Below, in pieces: positions 26,640 through 35,223 of a stretch of DNA of 64,000 nucleotides. How positions within the stretch are numbered: position 1 is the stretch's first letter; each line of letters begins with the position of its first letter. A model generated the notes under the pieces. That model saw only the letters and a list, made by a program, of their open reading frames with translations, did not search any database and was not told where the DNA came from. Origin of the DNA: Acetobacter sp. UBA5411 (GTDB lineage: Bacteria; Pseudomonadota; Alphaproteobacteria; Acetobacterales; Acetobacteraceae); the NCBI RefSeq assembly GCF_002409645.1, contig NZ_DHNR01000001.1, positions 16,432-80,431 of the forward strand, given 5' to 3'. The position numbers were made by a program, and so were the translations under genes.

Positions 26640-28267
26640 GTATTCCGCCCATTCTGTTCGGAGGTGGGGCTCTTGTGACGCAGGAGCCGTCCAGACCCAC
26701 TGTGCGGACCCTCATTCGCAACGGTCAGAAGACCGAAACGGCATGGCGCTTCGAACTAACTGAAGACGCATGGTTCGATCTGGTGGAATGCCTACGTGAC
26801 GATCCGGCGGTTCTGCTGGGGCTCTGGTGTGACGGCAAGGCAGTGCACGCTTTTTTCAATGATGGCGTGCCGGGAGGCGAGGTTGGACTCAGGCCGCTTA
26901 TGGCGTCTCTGGTGCTGGATGGTCCACGCTATCGTGGTTTTTCAGCTATCCGTCACCGTGCTGCGCCATTCGAACGCATGATCCGCGATCTCTGGGGCGT
27001 CGAGGCCATGGATGCGGCAGACACGCGGCCATTGGTCGATCGTGGCGCATGGACGGTAACAGCGCCCTTGTCGGAACGCCCGGTCCCCACTTCAGGGATG
27101 ACCGATATGCCAGAGTTTGCTGCGCCTGACCCGGTGGTTGCCGCGCAGGGGATGGTCTTTTCCCGTGGACCGGCATCCGGTGGATCTGAGGGGCCCGTAC
27201 ATTTTCGTCTCGGTGTCGCCAATGAACGGGTCCGCACTGTCGAAGCGCTGACCGGCTTTGCGCATCGGGGGATGGAAGCGCGGATGGCTGGTGTCTCGCT
27301 TACCGAGGCAGCGGCCCTGAGTGGGCGAATCCATGTGGGCGCGAGTGTGGCGCATCAATGGGCCTTCAGCGCTGCTGTCGAGCAGGCGATGGGTACGACG
27401 ATCGCGCCGATGATTGGGCATATCCGGGCAATGCTGTGTGAAATCGAGAGGATTCACACACATCTCACCAGTCTGGCGCGAACGGCGGATGCTGCGGGTG
27501 CGGAAATGCTGGCGACCCGGCTTTATAAAGCGCGCGATATTCTCTCCCGTGTCTGTCAGGCGGCCATAGGGCGGCGTCTGTTACTCGACTGCGTGGTGCC
27601 GGGTGGCGTTACGCTTGCCATTTCCGGGTATGAGCAACTTCCTGAAGATGTCGTTCTGGACGGGCTTCGAACCCTGTGTGAGGAAATTGCCGTCTTCGGA
27701 ACGGGGGATTTTCTCGATATTCAGGCGCTCTGGCAGGCAACCGGCGTCGTGACATCGGGTCTGGTCGGAGAGGGTGTGGTGCCGAGGTCTCTGGCTGATG
27801 CTCTCGTGCTGGGTGGAGCAATTGGTCGGAGCTGCGGACGGGGAGCCGATCTGCGCCAGTCCATGGAAGCGTATTCGGGTGTTCGAATCCGTACACCTGT
27901 CGCGATTGAAGGCGATGCTGCTGCCCGCTGCCGGATCCGTTTCGAGGACATTGCCGAAAGCCTGCGGATGATCGCTGCTTTCGGGGCCATGTTCTCACCT
28001 GATGACGAAGCGGAGCGTCCTTCATTTCTTGTTCCGCTGAAGATCCCTCAAGAGCGATGCGAGGGATATGCCGCCGTTGAAGGGCCTGACGGGCTGATCT
28101 GTCATGTCGTGATTTTACAGGCAGGACGGGTGGAGCGCACCTTTATTGCAGAACCTGCCGGTGTGCTGCAGGGCGTGCAGGAAACAGCGCTTCCGGGGTC
28201 TAGCCCCTCTAAATTTGATGCCGTGCGTTGTTCGTTCGGTGTTTCTGTCGCGGCCGTTGATCTGTAA
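26636..28267 (+). CDS. hyfG: Hydrogenase-4-type large subunit lacking the nickel-iron cysteines
   Basis: A 543-residue fusion of a NuoC-like N-terminal domain (about 1-170) and a NuoD/NiFe large-subunit-like domain, as in HyfG/HycE. The conserved GFAHRGMEARM block (about 207-217) is present. However, the first metal motif (normally RICGIC) reads R231-I-H-V-G-A236, so both cysteines are gone, and the C-terminus (SKFDAVRCSFGVSVAAVDL) lacks the second paired-cysteine motif. It therefore should not bind a NiFe centre or make H2. It starts by ATGA overlap with hyfF and is followed after 55 bp by hyfI. Confidence 0.85.
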   Translation: MSIPPILFGGGALVTQEPSRPTVRTLIRNGQKTETAWRFELTEDAWFDLVECLRDDPAVLLGLWCDGKAVHAFFNDGVPGGEVGLRPLMASLVLDGPRYRGFSAIRHRAAPFERMIRDLWGVEAMDAADTRPLVDRGAWTVTAPLSERPVPTSGMTDMPEFAAPDPVVAAQGMVFSRGPASGGSEGPVHFRLGVANERVRTVEALTGFAHRGMEARMAGVSLTEAAALSGRIHVGASVAHQWAFSAAVEQAMGTTIAPMIGHIRAMLCEIERIHTHLTSLARTADAAGAEMLATRLYKARDILSRVCQAAIGRRLLLDCVVPGGVTLAISGYEQLPEDVVLDGLRTLCEEIAVFGTGDFLDIQALWQATGVVTSGLVGEGVVPRSLADALVLGGAIGRSCGRGADLRQSMEAYSGVRIRTPVAIEGDAAARCRIRFEDIAESLRMIAAFGAMFSPDDEAERPSFLVPLKIPQERCEGYAAVEGPDGLICHVVILQAGRVERTFIAEPAGVLQGVQETALPGSSPSKFDAVRCSFGVSVAAVDL

Positions 28268-28322
28268 GAATAGTCCGGCTACCGCCACATTTCTGTGACA
28301 GGCCAAGAGGGAGGGGGTTACC

Positions 28323-28811
28323 GTGTCGACTGTTCTGATCCGCGCGTTGTTCACATCCCTGCTTGCGCCTGCCGGTCCTGCGCTGCCACCGGTCGTGTCA
28401 CGTTCTCCGCTGGTTTTCTTTCATGTGGATAGCGGCGGCTGTGAAGCCTGTAGTCTTGAGGTCGAGGCGCTCAGAAAGGGCGACTACGGCTTGGCCGAAG
28501 CAGGAATTGTGTTCACCGATGCGCCGCGTCTTGCGGATATGCTGCTTGTGACCGGCACTTGCACCCGGATGATGGCTCCCGTGGTCAAGGCCGCATGGGA
28601 AGCGATGCCGCAGCCCAAGGGCCTGCTCGCTGTAGGGGCCTGCGCGATTGACGGAGGGCCATTTGCCGAGAACTACGCTGTTCTTGGTGGTCTGGAGAAG
28701 CGGGCGTCCGTGGATTGCGCCATTCCCGGTTGTCCGCCGACCCCTGACGCTATCCTGCAAGGGATCGTAAACCTGCTCTCCCCAACACCTGCACCCATCA
28801 TGGAAGCGTAG
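28323..28811 (+). CDS. hyfI: Hyf-like iron-sulfur subunit I (NuoB-like)
   Basis: A 162-residue NuoB/HyfI-type small subunit. Four cysteines for one 4Fe-4S cluster (the N2-equivalent) are kept: C40 and C43 in GGCEACSLEV, C107 in GACAIDGG and C137 in PGCPPTP. So electron transfer capacity at this site seems intact, in contrast to the large subunit. Start is GTG at 28323 behind a GGGAGGGGG site. No HyfH/ferredoxin subunit, formate dehydrogenase or hydrogenase maturation gene is found in the window. Confidence 0.85.
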   Translation: MSTVLIRALFTSLLAPAGPALPPVVSRSPLVFFHVDSGGCEACSLEVEALRKGDYGLAEAGIVFTDAPRLADMLLVTGTCTRMMAPVVKAAWEAMPQPKGLLAVGACAIDGGPFAENYAVLGGLEKRASVDCAIPGCPPTPDAILQGIVNLLSPTPAPIMEA

Positions 28812-28814
28812 GTT

Positions 28815-28842
28815 CGACCAGCATACGTCAGCAAGCTGGTCG
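28815..28842. terminator. Hairpin between convergent hyfI and pssA
   Basis: CGACCAGC at 28815-28822 pairs perfectly with GCTGGTCG at 28835-28842 around a 12-nt loop, directly after hyfI and before the pssA stop. Placement suggests a bidirectional terminator, although no T tract is present. Confidence 0.5.
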
Positions 28843-28864
28843 TATTGAAAGCATGGCTTTGTCC

Positions 28865-29755
28865 TTATTGGTGAGCAGTGTGCTCTGGAAGAGCTGCGTG
28901 CTCGGCCAACTGAGTTTCGTCCTCGTCTTCCTGCAGGGCTTCAGCGGCTCTTCTAAGGCGCTGGAAGCTCATTCGGCTGACCGGAAGAATGGCGACGTAA
29001 ACCACGCCCATCCCCGCAAGAACGCCCCAGGGATCCGCGACAAGCGCGACGAGGTAAGCCCCTATGCCCAGCATCATTGGCAGGACATATTTGGCTGGAA
29101 CCTTGAAGTTCTTGAATGACCAGACCGGCAGGGTCGACACCAGAAGAAACCCGGTTCCGATCAGACTCAGTATCGGCAACCAGGGCAGCCGGGTCATTTC
29201 GTACAGGCTGGTATAGCCGAGTTTTTCTGCTTCAAGACCCAGAAAAAGCGGGAATAGAGCCAGTCCTGCGCCTGCTGGAGCCGGGACACCGGTGAAGAAG
29301 TTGCTCGCATATTTCGGACGTTCTTCCTCGCCGTCGAGGCTGGCGTTGAAGCGAGCCAGACGCAGCGCCATGCAGACTGTGAACAGAATGCCGGGAAGGA
29401 ACGAGTACCGACCAGCGTCTTTCAGGGCCCAGAGATACAGGACGAAAGACGGGGCTACGCCGAAGCAGAGGAAGTCCGAGAGACTGTCAAACTCTGCGCC
29501 AAAGCGGGTGGAGCCGCGCAGAAGACGCGCAATCCGACCGTCTAGCCCGTCGATAATCGCCGAAGCCAGAAGGGCAAGAGCAGCCTGATGGAAACGGCCA
29601 TCAAGAGCGAAACGCATCCCCATCAGACCGCTGCAAAGTCCAAGCATGGTGAGCAGGTTGGGGATGAGCCGGTTGAAGGAGGGGCCGCGGACACGCGCTC
29701 GCGCAGGACGGCTGCCGCGCAGACGACGACGTCTGCGCCTTGTTGTTTCAGCCAT
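28865..29755 (-). CDS. pssA: CDP-diacylglycerol-serine O-phosphatidyltransferase
   Basis: A 296-residue inner-membrane enzyme making phosphatidylserine from CDP-diacylglycerol and serine. The CDP-alcohol phosphatidyltransferase signature is clear around residues 70-95: DGLDGRIARLL, then GAEFDSLSD. A basic Arg-rich N-terminal tail (residues 6-25) precedes about eight membrane segments. It lies 47 bp downstream of psd on the same strand, so the two consecutive steps to phosphatidylethanolamine are co-transcribed. Confidence 0.94.
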   Translation of the reverse strand: MAETTRRRRRRLRGSRPARARVRGPSFNRLIPNLLTMLGLCSGLMGMRFALDGRFHQAALALLASAIIDGLDGRIARLLRGSTRFGAEFDSLSDFLCFGVAPSFVLYLWALKDAGRYSFLPGILFTVCMALRLARFNASLDGEEERPKYASNFFTGVPAPAGAGLALFPLFLGLEAEKLGYTSLYEMTRLPWLPILSLIGTGFLLVSTLPVWSFKNFKVPAKYVLPMMLGIGAYLVALVADPWGVLAGMGVVYVAILPVSRMSFQRLRRAAEALQEDEDETQLAEHAALPEHTAHQ

Positions 29756-29802
29756 GGACGAAAGGCTCCCGTGTCACGGGAAAGAGACGGGTCAGCACTG
29801 GA

Positions 29803-30498
29803 TCAGGCGTCAAGCTCGGCCACGACCGTCTCACCGCCGATCATGGTCTGACCGACTTCCACCAGCGGCTCGACGCCGGGGGGAAGATAAACATCAGTCC
29901 GAGAACCGAAGCGGATCAGACCGAAGCGCTCTCCGGCCTCCAGACGCTCGCCTTCCTTGACGGAGCAGACGATGCGACGGGCGATCAGTCCTGCAATCTG
30001 CACAACGGCAACCATGCGGCCATCGGGCAGAGTGATGCTCATGGCGTTGCGCTCGTTGTCCGTCGAAGCCTTGTCGAGACTGGCATTCAGGAATTTGCCT
30101 TCATGATAGGCAATGCGCGTCACGGTTCCGGCGACAGGCATGCGGTTCACATGCACGTCCAGAACGGACAGGAAGGTCGCCACACGCCAGACCGGGGTTT
30201 CGCCCATGCCGAGTTCGACGGGGGGAGCGATCTTTTCAATCGACACGATCCGTCCGTCAGCCGGAGCCAGAACCAGACCTTCCCGCGCGGGAGCAATCCG
30301 TTCCGGGTCACGGAAGAAATACAGGCAGAATCCGAAGAACAGACCACTGGCCGTGCCAATGCCCCGGAAAATCGGGCAGTTGCGACGCCAGCCCAGATAG
30401 CGGGCAGCGACCGTCACAGCGCCGGATACGCCAAGGAACGGGTAGGCCTCGCGATGCGGGCGGGAAAGGACGAACTTGAGAGAGCCTAGGAGTGACAT
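29803..30498 (-). CDS. psd: Phosphatidylserine decarboxylase proenzyme
   Basis: A 231-residue short-type (PSD-A) decarboxylase converting phosphatidylserine to phosphatidylethanolamine. The self-cleavage site is the Gly-Ser pair in RFGSRTDVYLP near residue 197, which makes the pyruvoyl cofactor. An N-terminal membrane segment, then HVNRMPVAGTV and ERNAMSI blocks, are typical. First gene of the psd-pssA operon, divergent from plsC. Confidence 0.94.
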   Translation of the reverse strand: MSLLGSLKFVLSRPHREAYPFLGVSGAVTVAARYLGWRRNCPIFRGIGTASGLFFGFCLYFFRDPERIAPAREGLVLAPADGRIVSIEKIAPPVELGMGETPVWRVATFLSVLDVHVNRMPVAGTVTRIAYHEGKFLNASLDKASTDNERNAMSITLPDGRMVAVVQIAGLIARRIVCSVKEGERLEAGERFGLIRFGSRTDVYLPPGVEPLVEVGQTMIGGETVVAELDA

Positions 30499-30670
30499 GC
30501 TACCGTTCTTGGCCGTTCATCGCTGCGGAATCAAGAGAAACTCGTGACATTCGGGCTCTGCCTTGCGTCATTCCGTCTTTTCTGGTCTCCATCCGCACCT
30601 GTTCGGCCCGCAGGACGCGTGTCGGAAAAGCCTGTTCATCCAGCCGTGAGGCCCAGCTGGGAGCCCTGAT

Positions 30671-31375
30671 ATGCGCGTGATCCGTTCTGCTCTGTTCCGG
30701 ATCTATATCGTCGTCATTTCTGTTCTGATGGGGTGGGCAGCTATGCCGGTCCGGTTTTTCTGGCCGCGTTATGCAATGCCTTACGCCAAACTCTGGGCGC
30801 GATTCTATCTGGCGGGTGGACGTTTCTGGTGCGGTATCCACACGCATGTTGAAGGGCTGGAAAAGCTCCCGAAGGACAAGCCGTTCATCATTGCCTCGCA
30901 GCATCAGTCGGCCTTTGACACGCTGGTCTGGATGAATCTTGTGTCCAAACCGACCTACGTCATGAAGGAAGAGTTGCTGAAAGTGCCCTTCGTTGGGCCG
31001 ATGCTGAAGCTCACAGGCATGATTCCCGTTCAGCGTGCGGGCGGAAGCAAGGCGATGCGAGGGCTGTTGAAGGAAACGGAACGGGCGGCTGCCGATGGTC
31101 GGCAGATGATCATTTTCCCCGAGGGCACTCGTATGGCTTACGGAGAGACCGTTCCTCTAAAGCCGGGAATTGTCGCCATGGCGCGTCATACCGGCCTGCC
31201 GGTCTATCCCGTCGCCACCAATTCCGGGCTGTGCTGGCCGAACCGGGGTTTCCTCAAGCGGGCCGGAACCATCTCGGTCGTCATCGGAGATCCGGTTCAG
31301 GCCAAGGGACGCGGAGAGATGCTTCAGGCCATTGAACGGGCCTGGCAGGAAGAACAACCGCGTCTGAACGCTTGA
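30671..31375 (+). CDS. plsC: 1-acyl-sn-glycerol-3-phosphate acyltransferase
   Basis: A 234-residue membrane-associated enzyme that makes phosphatidic acid. The HX4D motif appears as HQSAFD (about residues 77-82) and the substrate motif as FPEGTR (about 148-153). One N-terminal membrane segment. In alphaproteobacteria a plsC-like gene is often found with ftsEX, ydcF and DUF2125 genes; here the same set is present but split by a few kilobases. Phospholipid genes psd-pssA diverge from it, so this is a local membrane-lipid cluster. Confidence 0.92.
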   Translation: MRVIRSALFRIYIVVISVLMGWAAMPVRFFWPRYAMPYAKLWARFYLAGGRFWCGIHTHVEGLEKLPKDKPFIIASQHQSAFDTLVWMNLVSKPTYVMKEELLKVPFVGPMLKLTGMIPVQRAGGSKAMRGLLKETERAAADGRQMIIFPEGTRMAYGETVPLKPGIVAMARHTGLPVYPVATNSGLCWPNRGFLKRAGTISVVIGDPVQAKGRGEMLQAIERAWQEEQPRLNA

Positions 31376-31794
31376 CAGGCTGTCTTTAATCGTCAGGGGA
31401 TACCCTTGTGGATAACTCTGTGGGATAAAATGGCGTCTTACAGGGTTGTGGGCCTGATCCGTGAAATCTCCTGCTTTTTCCACGCTTCAATGAAGTCAAG
31501 TCGGTTTGTTGCATAAAAATGATACTCTGCGATTTTTCCGCAGAAGACAGCGGTTTTCTGTGAAAATCCGTTATCCAATCGGATGTTTCTTTTCTGATGT
31601 TTCAAGGAAAACAACTTTTCAGAAAACGTGGATGCTTTGACTGATGAATTGTGGATAAGTTTTGTCAAGCCACGCTGAGCCTGACTATTTCGGGGGATTT
31701 TATTGAACGAGTTCCGACATCTGGTCCCTGAAACTGAGGTGGGGTACAAACTGGATAACGGGCGAGGTAGCAGGAGCGTCAGCTGAAACATCGC
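31376..31794. other. Non-coding AT-rich segment with DnaA-box-like sites
   Basis: 419 bp without a credible gene. It contains two exact DnaA-box consensus 9-mers on the minus sense (TGTGGATAA at 31407-31415 and 31650-31658), looser relatives at 31571-31579 (TTATCCAAT) and 31750-31758 (ACTGGATAA), an 8-bp inverted repeat TTTTCTGA / TCAGAAAA (31590-31597, 31619-31626) and a 6-bp hairpin TCTGCG / CGCAGA near 31526-31544. It could be a DnaA-binding regulatory region or, less likely, part of an origin. Confidence 0.45.
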
Positions 31795-32862
31795 ATGCGC
31801 TTCTTTGTAGCCATTGGACTGGGTCTGGTGCTGGTCGTGTCAGGCTGTGCCGGAATGATGGTCGCCAGACAGAGTCTCATCGGAAAAATTGATGCGGAGC
31901 GTGAAATTCTTCTCAAGCAGGGCTGGAGTGTTTCCTGGCGGGTGTCGGGGTTCAGTCTGTTCGCGTTTCCGTGGCAGGTGACGCTGCGAGATGTACGTCT
32001 GGACGGTCCTTTGAAAGACACGCGTCTCGTCTACGGAGGTGACGCTGTGACCGTATCGCCCGCTGCGCCGTTTTCCTCATTAGTCCGACTGGATTTTACG
32101 GGACAGCAGGCATTTTTGCTGGGACACGATTCTGCCCATCCGGATGCTGCATTCAGACTGACGGGAAGCGGGCTTCATGCGACTGTTGGTGCTGCTAACA
32201 GTGGCGAGGAAATTCATGCTGCCTTTATGGCGGATGATGACCAGTTTGAAGTGTATGCAATGCCTTTCCCTCTGGGGCAGTCGGCTCTTCCGTTCAGTGT
32301 CGGTTTGAGAAAACTCCAAGGTAGAACGGAATGGTATCTGAAACAGAACTATCTGGAAGGTGCGGCGGCAGATGTGACAGTCGAGACTGTCACATTACCT
32401 GTTGCATGGCCCGGTATCGGCAATCTGGCGGAGAAAGTGCATGTCGCGCTCTCTTCCAGTGAGACGGAAGGTGGCGACCGAGGTTTGACGCTACATATTG
32501 GCGAGGCGCGGTTTGGACCGTCCACTGTCGCCGTCACGGGGAAACTTGTCTGGCAGCGTGATGCGACGGGTGATTTCGACCTGACCTTACGTGGTCTGGA
32601 AAAAGTCGTTGATGCGATGATGGTTGGGCATGTGGTCACGCCGGAAGTGCGTCACATGACAATGCTGATCGAGCGTTTCAGGGCGCAGGGAAATCTTCAG
32701 TCACCACCGAAAACAGAAAAAACCGGAGAGGCAACAGCGCCGGACACGATCATTGCCCTGCCGCTGAGATTGAGAAAAGGCGAGTGGACGATAGGGACTT
32801 TGCCTGCGGCCACGTTACTGGAAGCGTGGCGATCAGGGAAAGGAAAGGTAGCCTCCCCCTGA
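31795..32862 (+). CDS. DUF2125 family envelope protein
   Basis: A 355-residue protein with an N-terminal membrane anchor or signal ending in SGCAG (residues 5-20), then a beta-rich body typical of DUF2125 (FSLFAFPWQVTLRDVRLDGP, repeated amphipathic strands). Family members are common in alphaproteobacteria and of unknown function, presumably periplasmic. The cysteine at residue 18 with preceding VVSGC could be a lipobox. Neighbouring plsC supports the usual lipid/envelope context. Confidence 0.7.
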   Translation: MRFFVAIGLGLVLVVSGCAGMMVARQSLIGKIDAEREILLKQGWSVSWRVSGFSLFAFPWQVTLRDVRLDGPLKDTRLVYGGDAVTVSPAAPFSSLVRLDFTGQQAFLLGHDSAHPDAAFRLTGSGLHATVGAANSGEEIHAAFMADDDQFEVYAMPFPLGQSALPFSVGLRKLQGRTEWYLKQNYLEGAAADVTVETVTLPVAWPGIGNLAEKVHVALSSSETEGGDRGLTLHIGEARFGPSTVAVTGKLVWQRDATGDFDLTLRGLEKVVDAMMVGHVVTPEVRHMTMLIERFRAQGNLQSPPKTEKTGEATAPDTIIALPLRLRKGEWTIGTLPAATLLEAWRSGKGKVASP

Positions 32863-32882
32863 TCGCTACTTCTTGCAGTTAA

Positions 32883-34001
32883 TCAGCTTGTAAGGCTGGA
32901 CGTGCGATCGGCATTGTCTGTCAGGAGCTGTGCAATGCTGTCATTGCCTACATTGAACACAGCACCGCTCTGATAATGTGTCGTATCGCCAAGAGACACA
33001 TAGGGAGTCATCGTGATGCCCATATCGGCTGCCTGTGTTCCCGGCAGATGATATCCCGCGAACGAGGCGGCGCTGAGCAGTTCACCGACATTTCCGATTG
33101 AGCTGGCATTCCAGTTACTGACGGCTGCGGCCAGTGGGGCATTGTCCGCCGGATTGCCCAGCATGACGACCTGACCGTAATGGTTGAAATCGCCAGCAGC
33201 ACCCGCGGGCATGGATGTCACGAAAGATGAGCCCGGCATGGTGTCGTTGGCATATTCGGCGACAGGATCGCCATAAGTCACAACGCTGGCGAAATTTGAA
33301 CCATCGCCTTTTGCTGTTGTGGAAGTGGGGATACCGGTCGGTTCAAACGCGATGCCGCCAAGACCCGTCTGCTGGGCAACATAGGAAGCCTCGATCCCGC
33401 CCAGCGAGTGACCGGTGACAAAGATGTTGTTGGTGTCGATGCCCTGCTTCTGGGCCATGTCCACGATATAATGCGTGAAGGACAAGGCATCTTTCTGCGC
33501 CTGCGAAACGCTCTGGTTCCAGATCTGGACGTCTGAAAGAAAACCTGTCGCGACAGCTGCCGGATTGGTGATGGCATTAAAGCCGCCGCCCGTCCCCTGA
33601 AACGCGATAATCACCTGATCGTTGTCAGTGACCCAGACCTTGGCTGACATGTCGCTGGTTTCATCGATGACGGCCAGTTGCTGACCATTAACGAGAAATG
33701 GTGACATGCCGGTGGGTGTGCCTGTCAGGGCATATTCAGTATTGGCTGCGTTCAGGAACTGGGAAACTGTTGGGGTCTGGTTGAGATTCTGATGGGTAGG
33801 AACGGGGATTGCCGTATCGTCATTAAGGAAGGTCAGCAGGTTATTTGGGGTCGTGTTGTCGAGGATGTTGCTTGGCAACGCCGCCAGAGAGCTCCAGATC
33901 TGATTGATGCCGGTGTCATTCAGAAAATCATCTGCCGACTGAATGAGACTGGTTTCGATATTACGTCCTATGTTCCAGATGTCGGCAATCAGATTGCTCA
34001 T
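32883..34001 (-). CDS. Class 3 lipase-like alpha/beta hydrolase
   Basis: A 372-residue hydrolase with the nucleophile elbow GHSLGG (Ser199) preceded by NNIFVT and a VIIAFQGTGGG strand (oxyanion region). Likely acts on ester bonds of lipids. Aspartate and histidine partners are plausible in SVVTYGDPVAEY and the C-terminal part but are not certain. There is no Sec signal peptide. The N-terminus is Asn/Asp-rich and acidic overall, features often seen in enzymes exported by type I or other systems, but no exporter or RTX repeats are present. It stands alone. Confidence 0.72.
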   Translation of the reverse strand: MSNLIADIWNIGRNIETSLIQSADDFLNDTGINQIWSSLAALPSNILDNTTPNNLLTFLNDDTAIPVPTHQNLNQTPTVSQFLNAANTEYALTGTPTGMSPFLVNGQQLAVIDETSDMSAKVWVTDNDQVIIAFQGTGGGFNAITNPAAVATGFLSDVQIWNQSVSQAQKDALSFTHYIVDMAQKQGIDTNNIFVTGHSLGGIEASYVAQQTGLGGIAFEPTGIPTSTTAKGDGSNFASVVTYGDPVAEYANDTMPGSSFVTSMPAGAAGDFNHYGQVVMLGNPADNAPLAAAVSNWNASSIGNVGELLSAASFAGYHLPGTQAADMGITMTPYVSLGDTTHYQSGAVFNVGNDSIAQLLTDNADRTSSLTS

Positions 34002-34469
34002 GGTGTCCCCATTGATATTGATAAAAGTTTTGATTCTGAAAGATTAGTTTCCAGTCCGGACGCGCACGAACAGTCCACAGGTTTACGCCTGCAGACACCG
34101 GATAAACGACTGATTGGCACTGGAAAGATAAGGAAAAGCCAGAAACAGCTTTCATAAACATCCTGTCTGTAATGAGCGTTTTGAACCACAGCACAGAATG
34201 GAAAACTGGCTTCTCGTTATTGTTTCATCATGCAATCCGGAAGATTTGGTTCGAAAAAGAAACTTATCTCCATAAAATGTATCATATTTTATTATTTTGT
34301 CAGTAAGTAATTTGAAGTATAAAATATGTAATACATTTACATGAAAATAGATTTTTCTATAACGACAAAATTACATTTCATTTGAACCACAGCGTTTGGT
34401 TTTCCCTGAAAAAACAGGCGTGCAATGAAAGTTCTTGTCGCTGATAGAAGAATGTTTCTGACGTGGAAT
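34002..34469. other. AT-rich gap with a 13-bp direct repeat
   Basis: 468 bp between gloB and the lipase gene (both minus strand), strongly AT-rich, without a credible gene. TTTGAACCACAGC occurs twice in direct orientation (34180-34192 and 34381-34393), bracketing a 188-bp AT-rich core. The lipase promoter should lie in the left part, but I could not pick out convincing -35/-10 boxes. Confidence 0.5.
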
Positions 34470-35195
34470 TCACGCCAGATCTTTCTGTCGACGCAGCTTG
34501 CCCAATTCGGCTGAGGAAGAAGCGCGCAGAAAAGGATTGCATGCCCGTTCAGATCCAAGAGTGGAAGGAACAGTCGGGCGACCTTCCGCTCTTAAGCGGG
34601 TGACTTCCTCTGCGCGGTGCTGAAGCGCCTTGTTGTCTGGTGACACGGAAAGGGCGAAGCGCGCATTGGAAGCTGTGTATTCATGACCGCAGTACACCAG
34701 CGTTTCGTCTGGCAGGGCGTCGAACTCATGCAGGCTGGCGTACATCTGCTCCGGCGTACCTTCAAAAAGACGGCCACATCCCAGACTGAACAGTGTGTCG
34801 CCACAAAAAAGCGAGGCGGGATCGTCGAAGTAATAGGCAATATGCCCCAGCGTGTGTCCCGGCGTTTCCAGCACCAGAGCCTGACTGTCCCCGAATGCAA
34901 CCCGATCCCCGGCACGGACGGCTTGATCAAGGGTAGGGAGACGGGATGCGTCTGCTGCCGCACCGATAATGCGGGCGCCATATCGGTCACGCAGCGTTTC
35001 AGCGCCGCCTGTATGATCCGCGTGGTGATGGGTCAGGAAAATTGTGTCCAGCCGTCCACCATGCGCCTCAATGGCCGCCCGGACCGGCGCGCATTCGCCG
35101 GGATCGACCACGCCGACCATGCCGGTCTCCGTATCCGTCAGCATCCAGACGTAATTGTCGGAAAGAGCCGGAATGGGCAGGACGGTAATCGACAT
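34470..35195 (-). CDS. gloB: Hydroxyacylglutathione hydrolase (glyoxalase II)
   Basis: A 241-residue metallo-beta-lactamase-fold enzyme hydrolysing S-lactoylglutathione to lactate and glutathione, the second step of methylglyoxal removal. Metal ligands are visible: THHHADHTGG (about residues 55-64), GHTLGHIAYY, FCGDTLF and YCGHEYTASN. Length is near the family norm. The last 15 residues are basic and may vary. Divergent from the methyltransferase gene, with 28 bp between starts. Confidence 0.92.
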   Translation of the reverse strand: MSITVLPIPALSDNYVWMLTDTETGMVGVVDPGECAPVRAAIEAHGGRLDTIFLTHHHADHTGGAETLRDRYGARIIGAAADASRLPTLDQAVRAGDRVAFGDSQALVLETPGHTLGHIAYYFDDPASLFCGDTLFSLGCGRLFEGTPEQMYASLHEFDALPDETLVYCGHEYTASNARFALSVSPDNKALQHRAEEVTRLRAEGRPTVPSTLGSERACNPFLRASSSAELGKLRRQKDLA

Positions 35196-35223
35196 GGCGG
35201 AACTCCGGTAGTGCTGCGTCTGG

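Noticed and set aside
22047..28811. Functional hydrogen-producing formate hydrogenlyase
   Set aside because: Nickel-iron cysteines are missing and no formate dehydrogenase or maturation genes are present.
31376..31794. A definite chromosomal origin at the DnaA boxes
   Set aside because: Gene polarity converges rather than diverges around the segment, and no dnaA, hemE or parAB genes are nearby; only a regulatory or origin-like possibility is kept.
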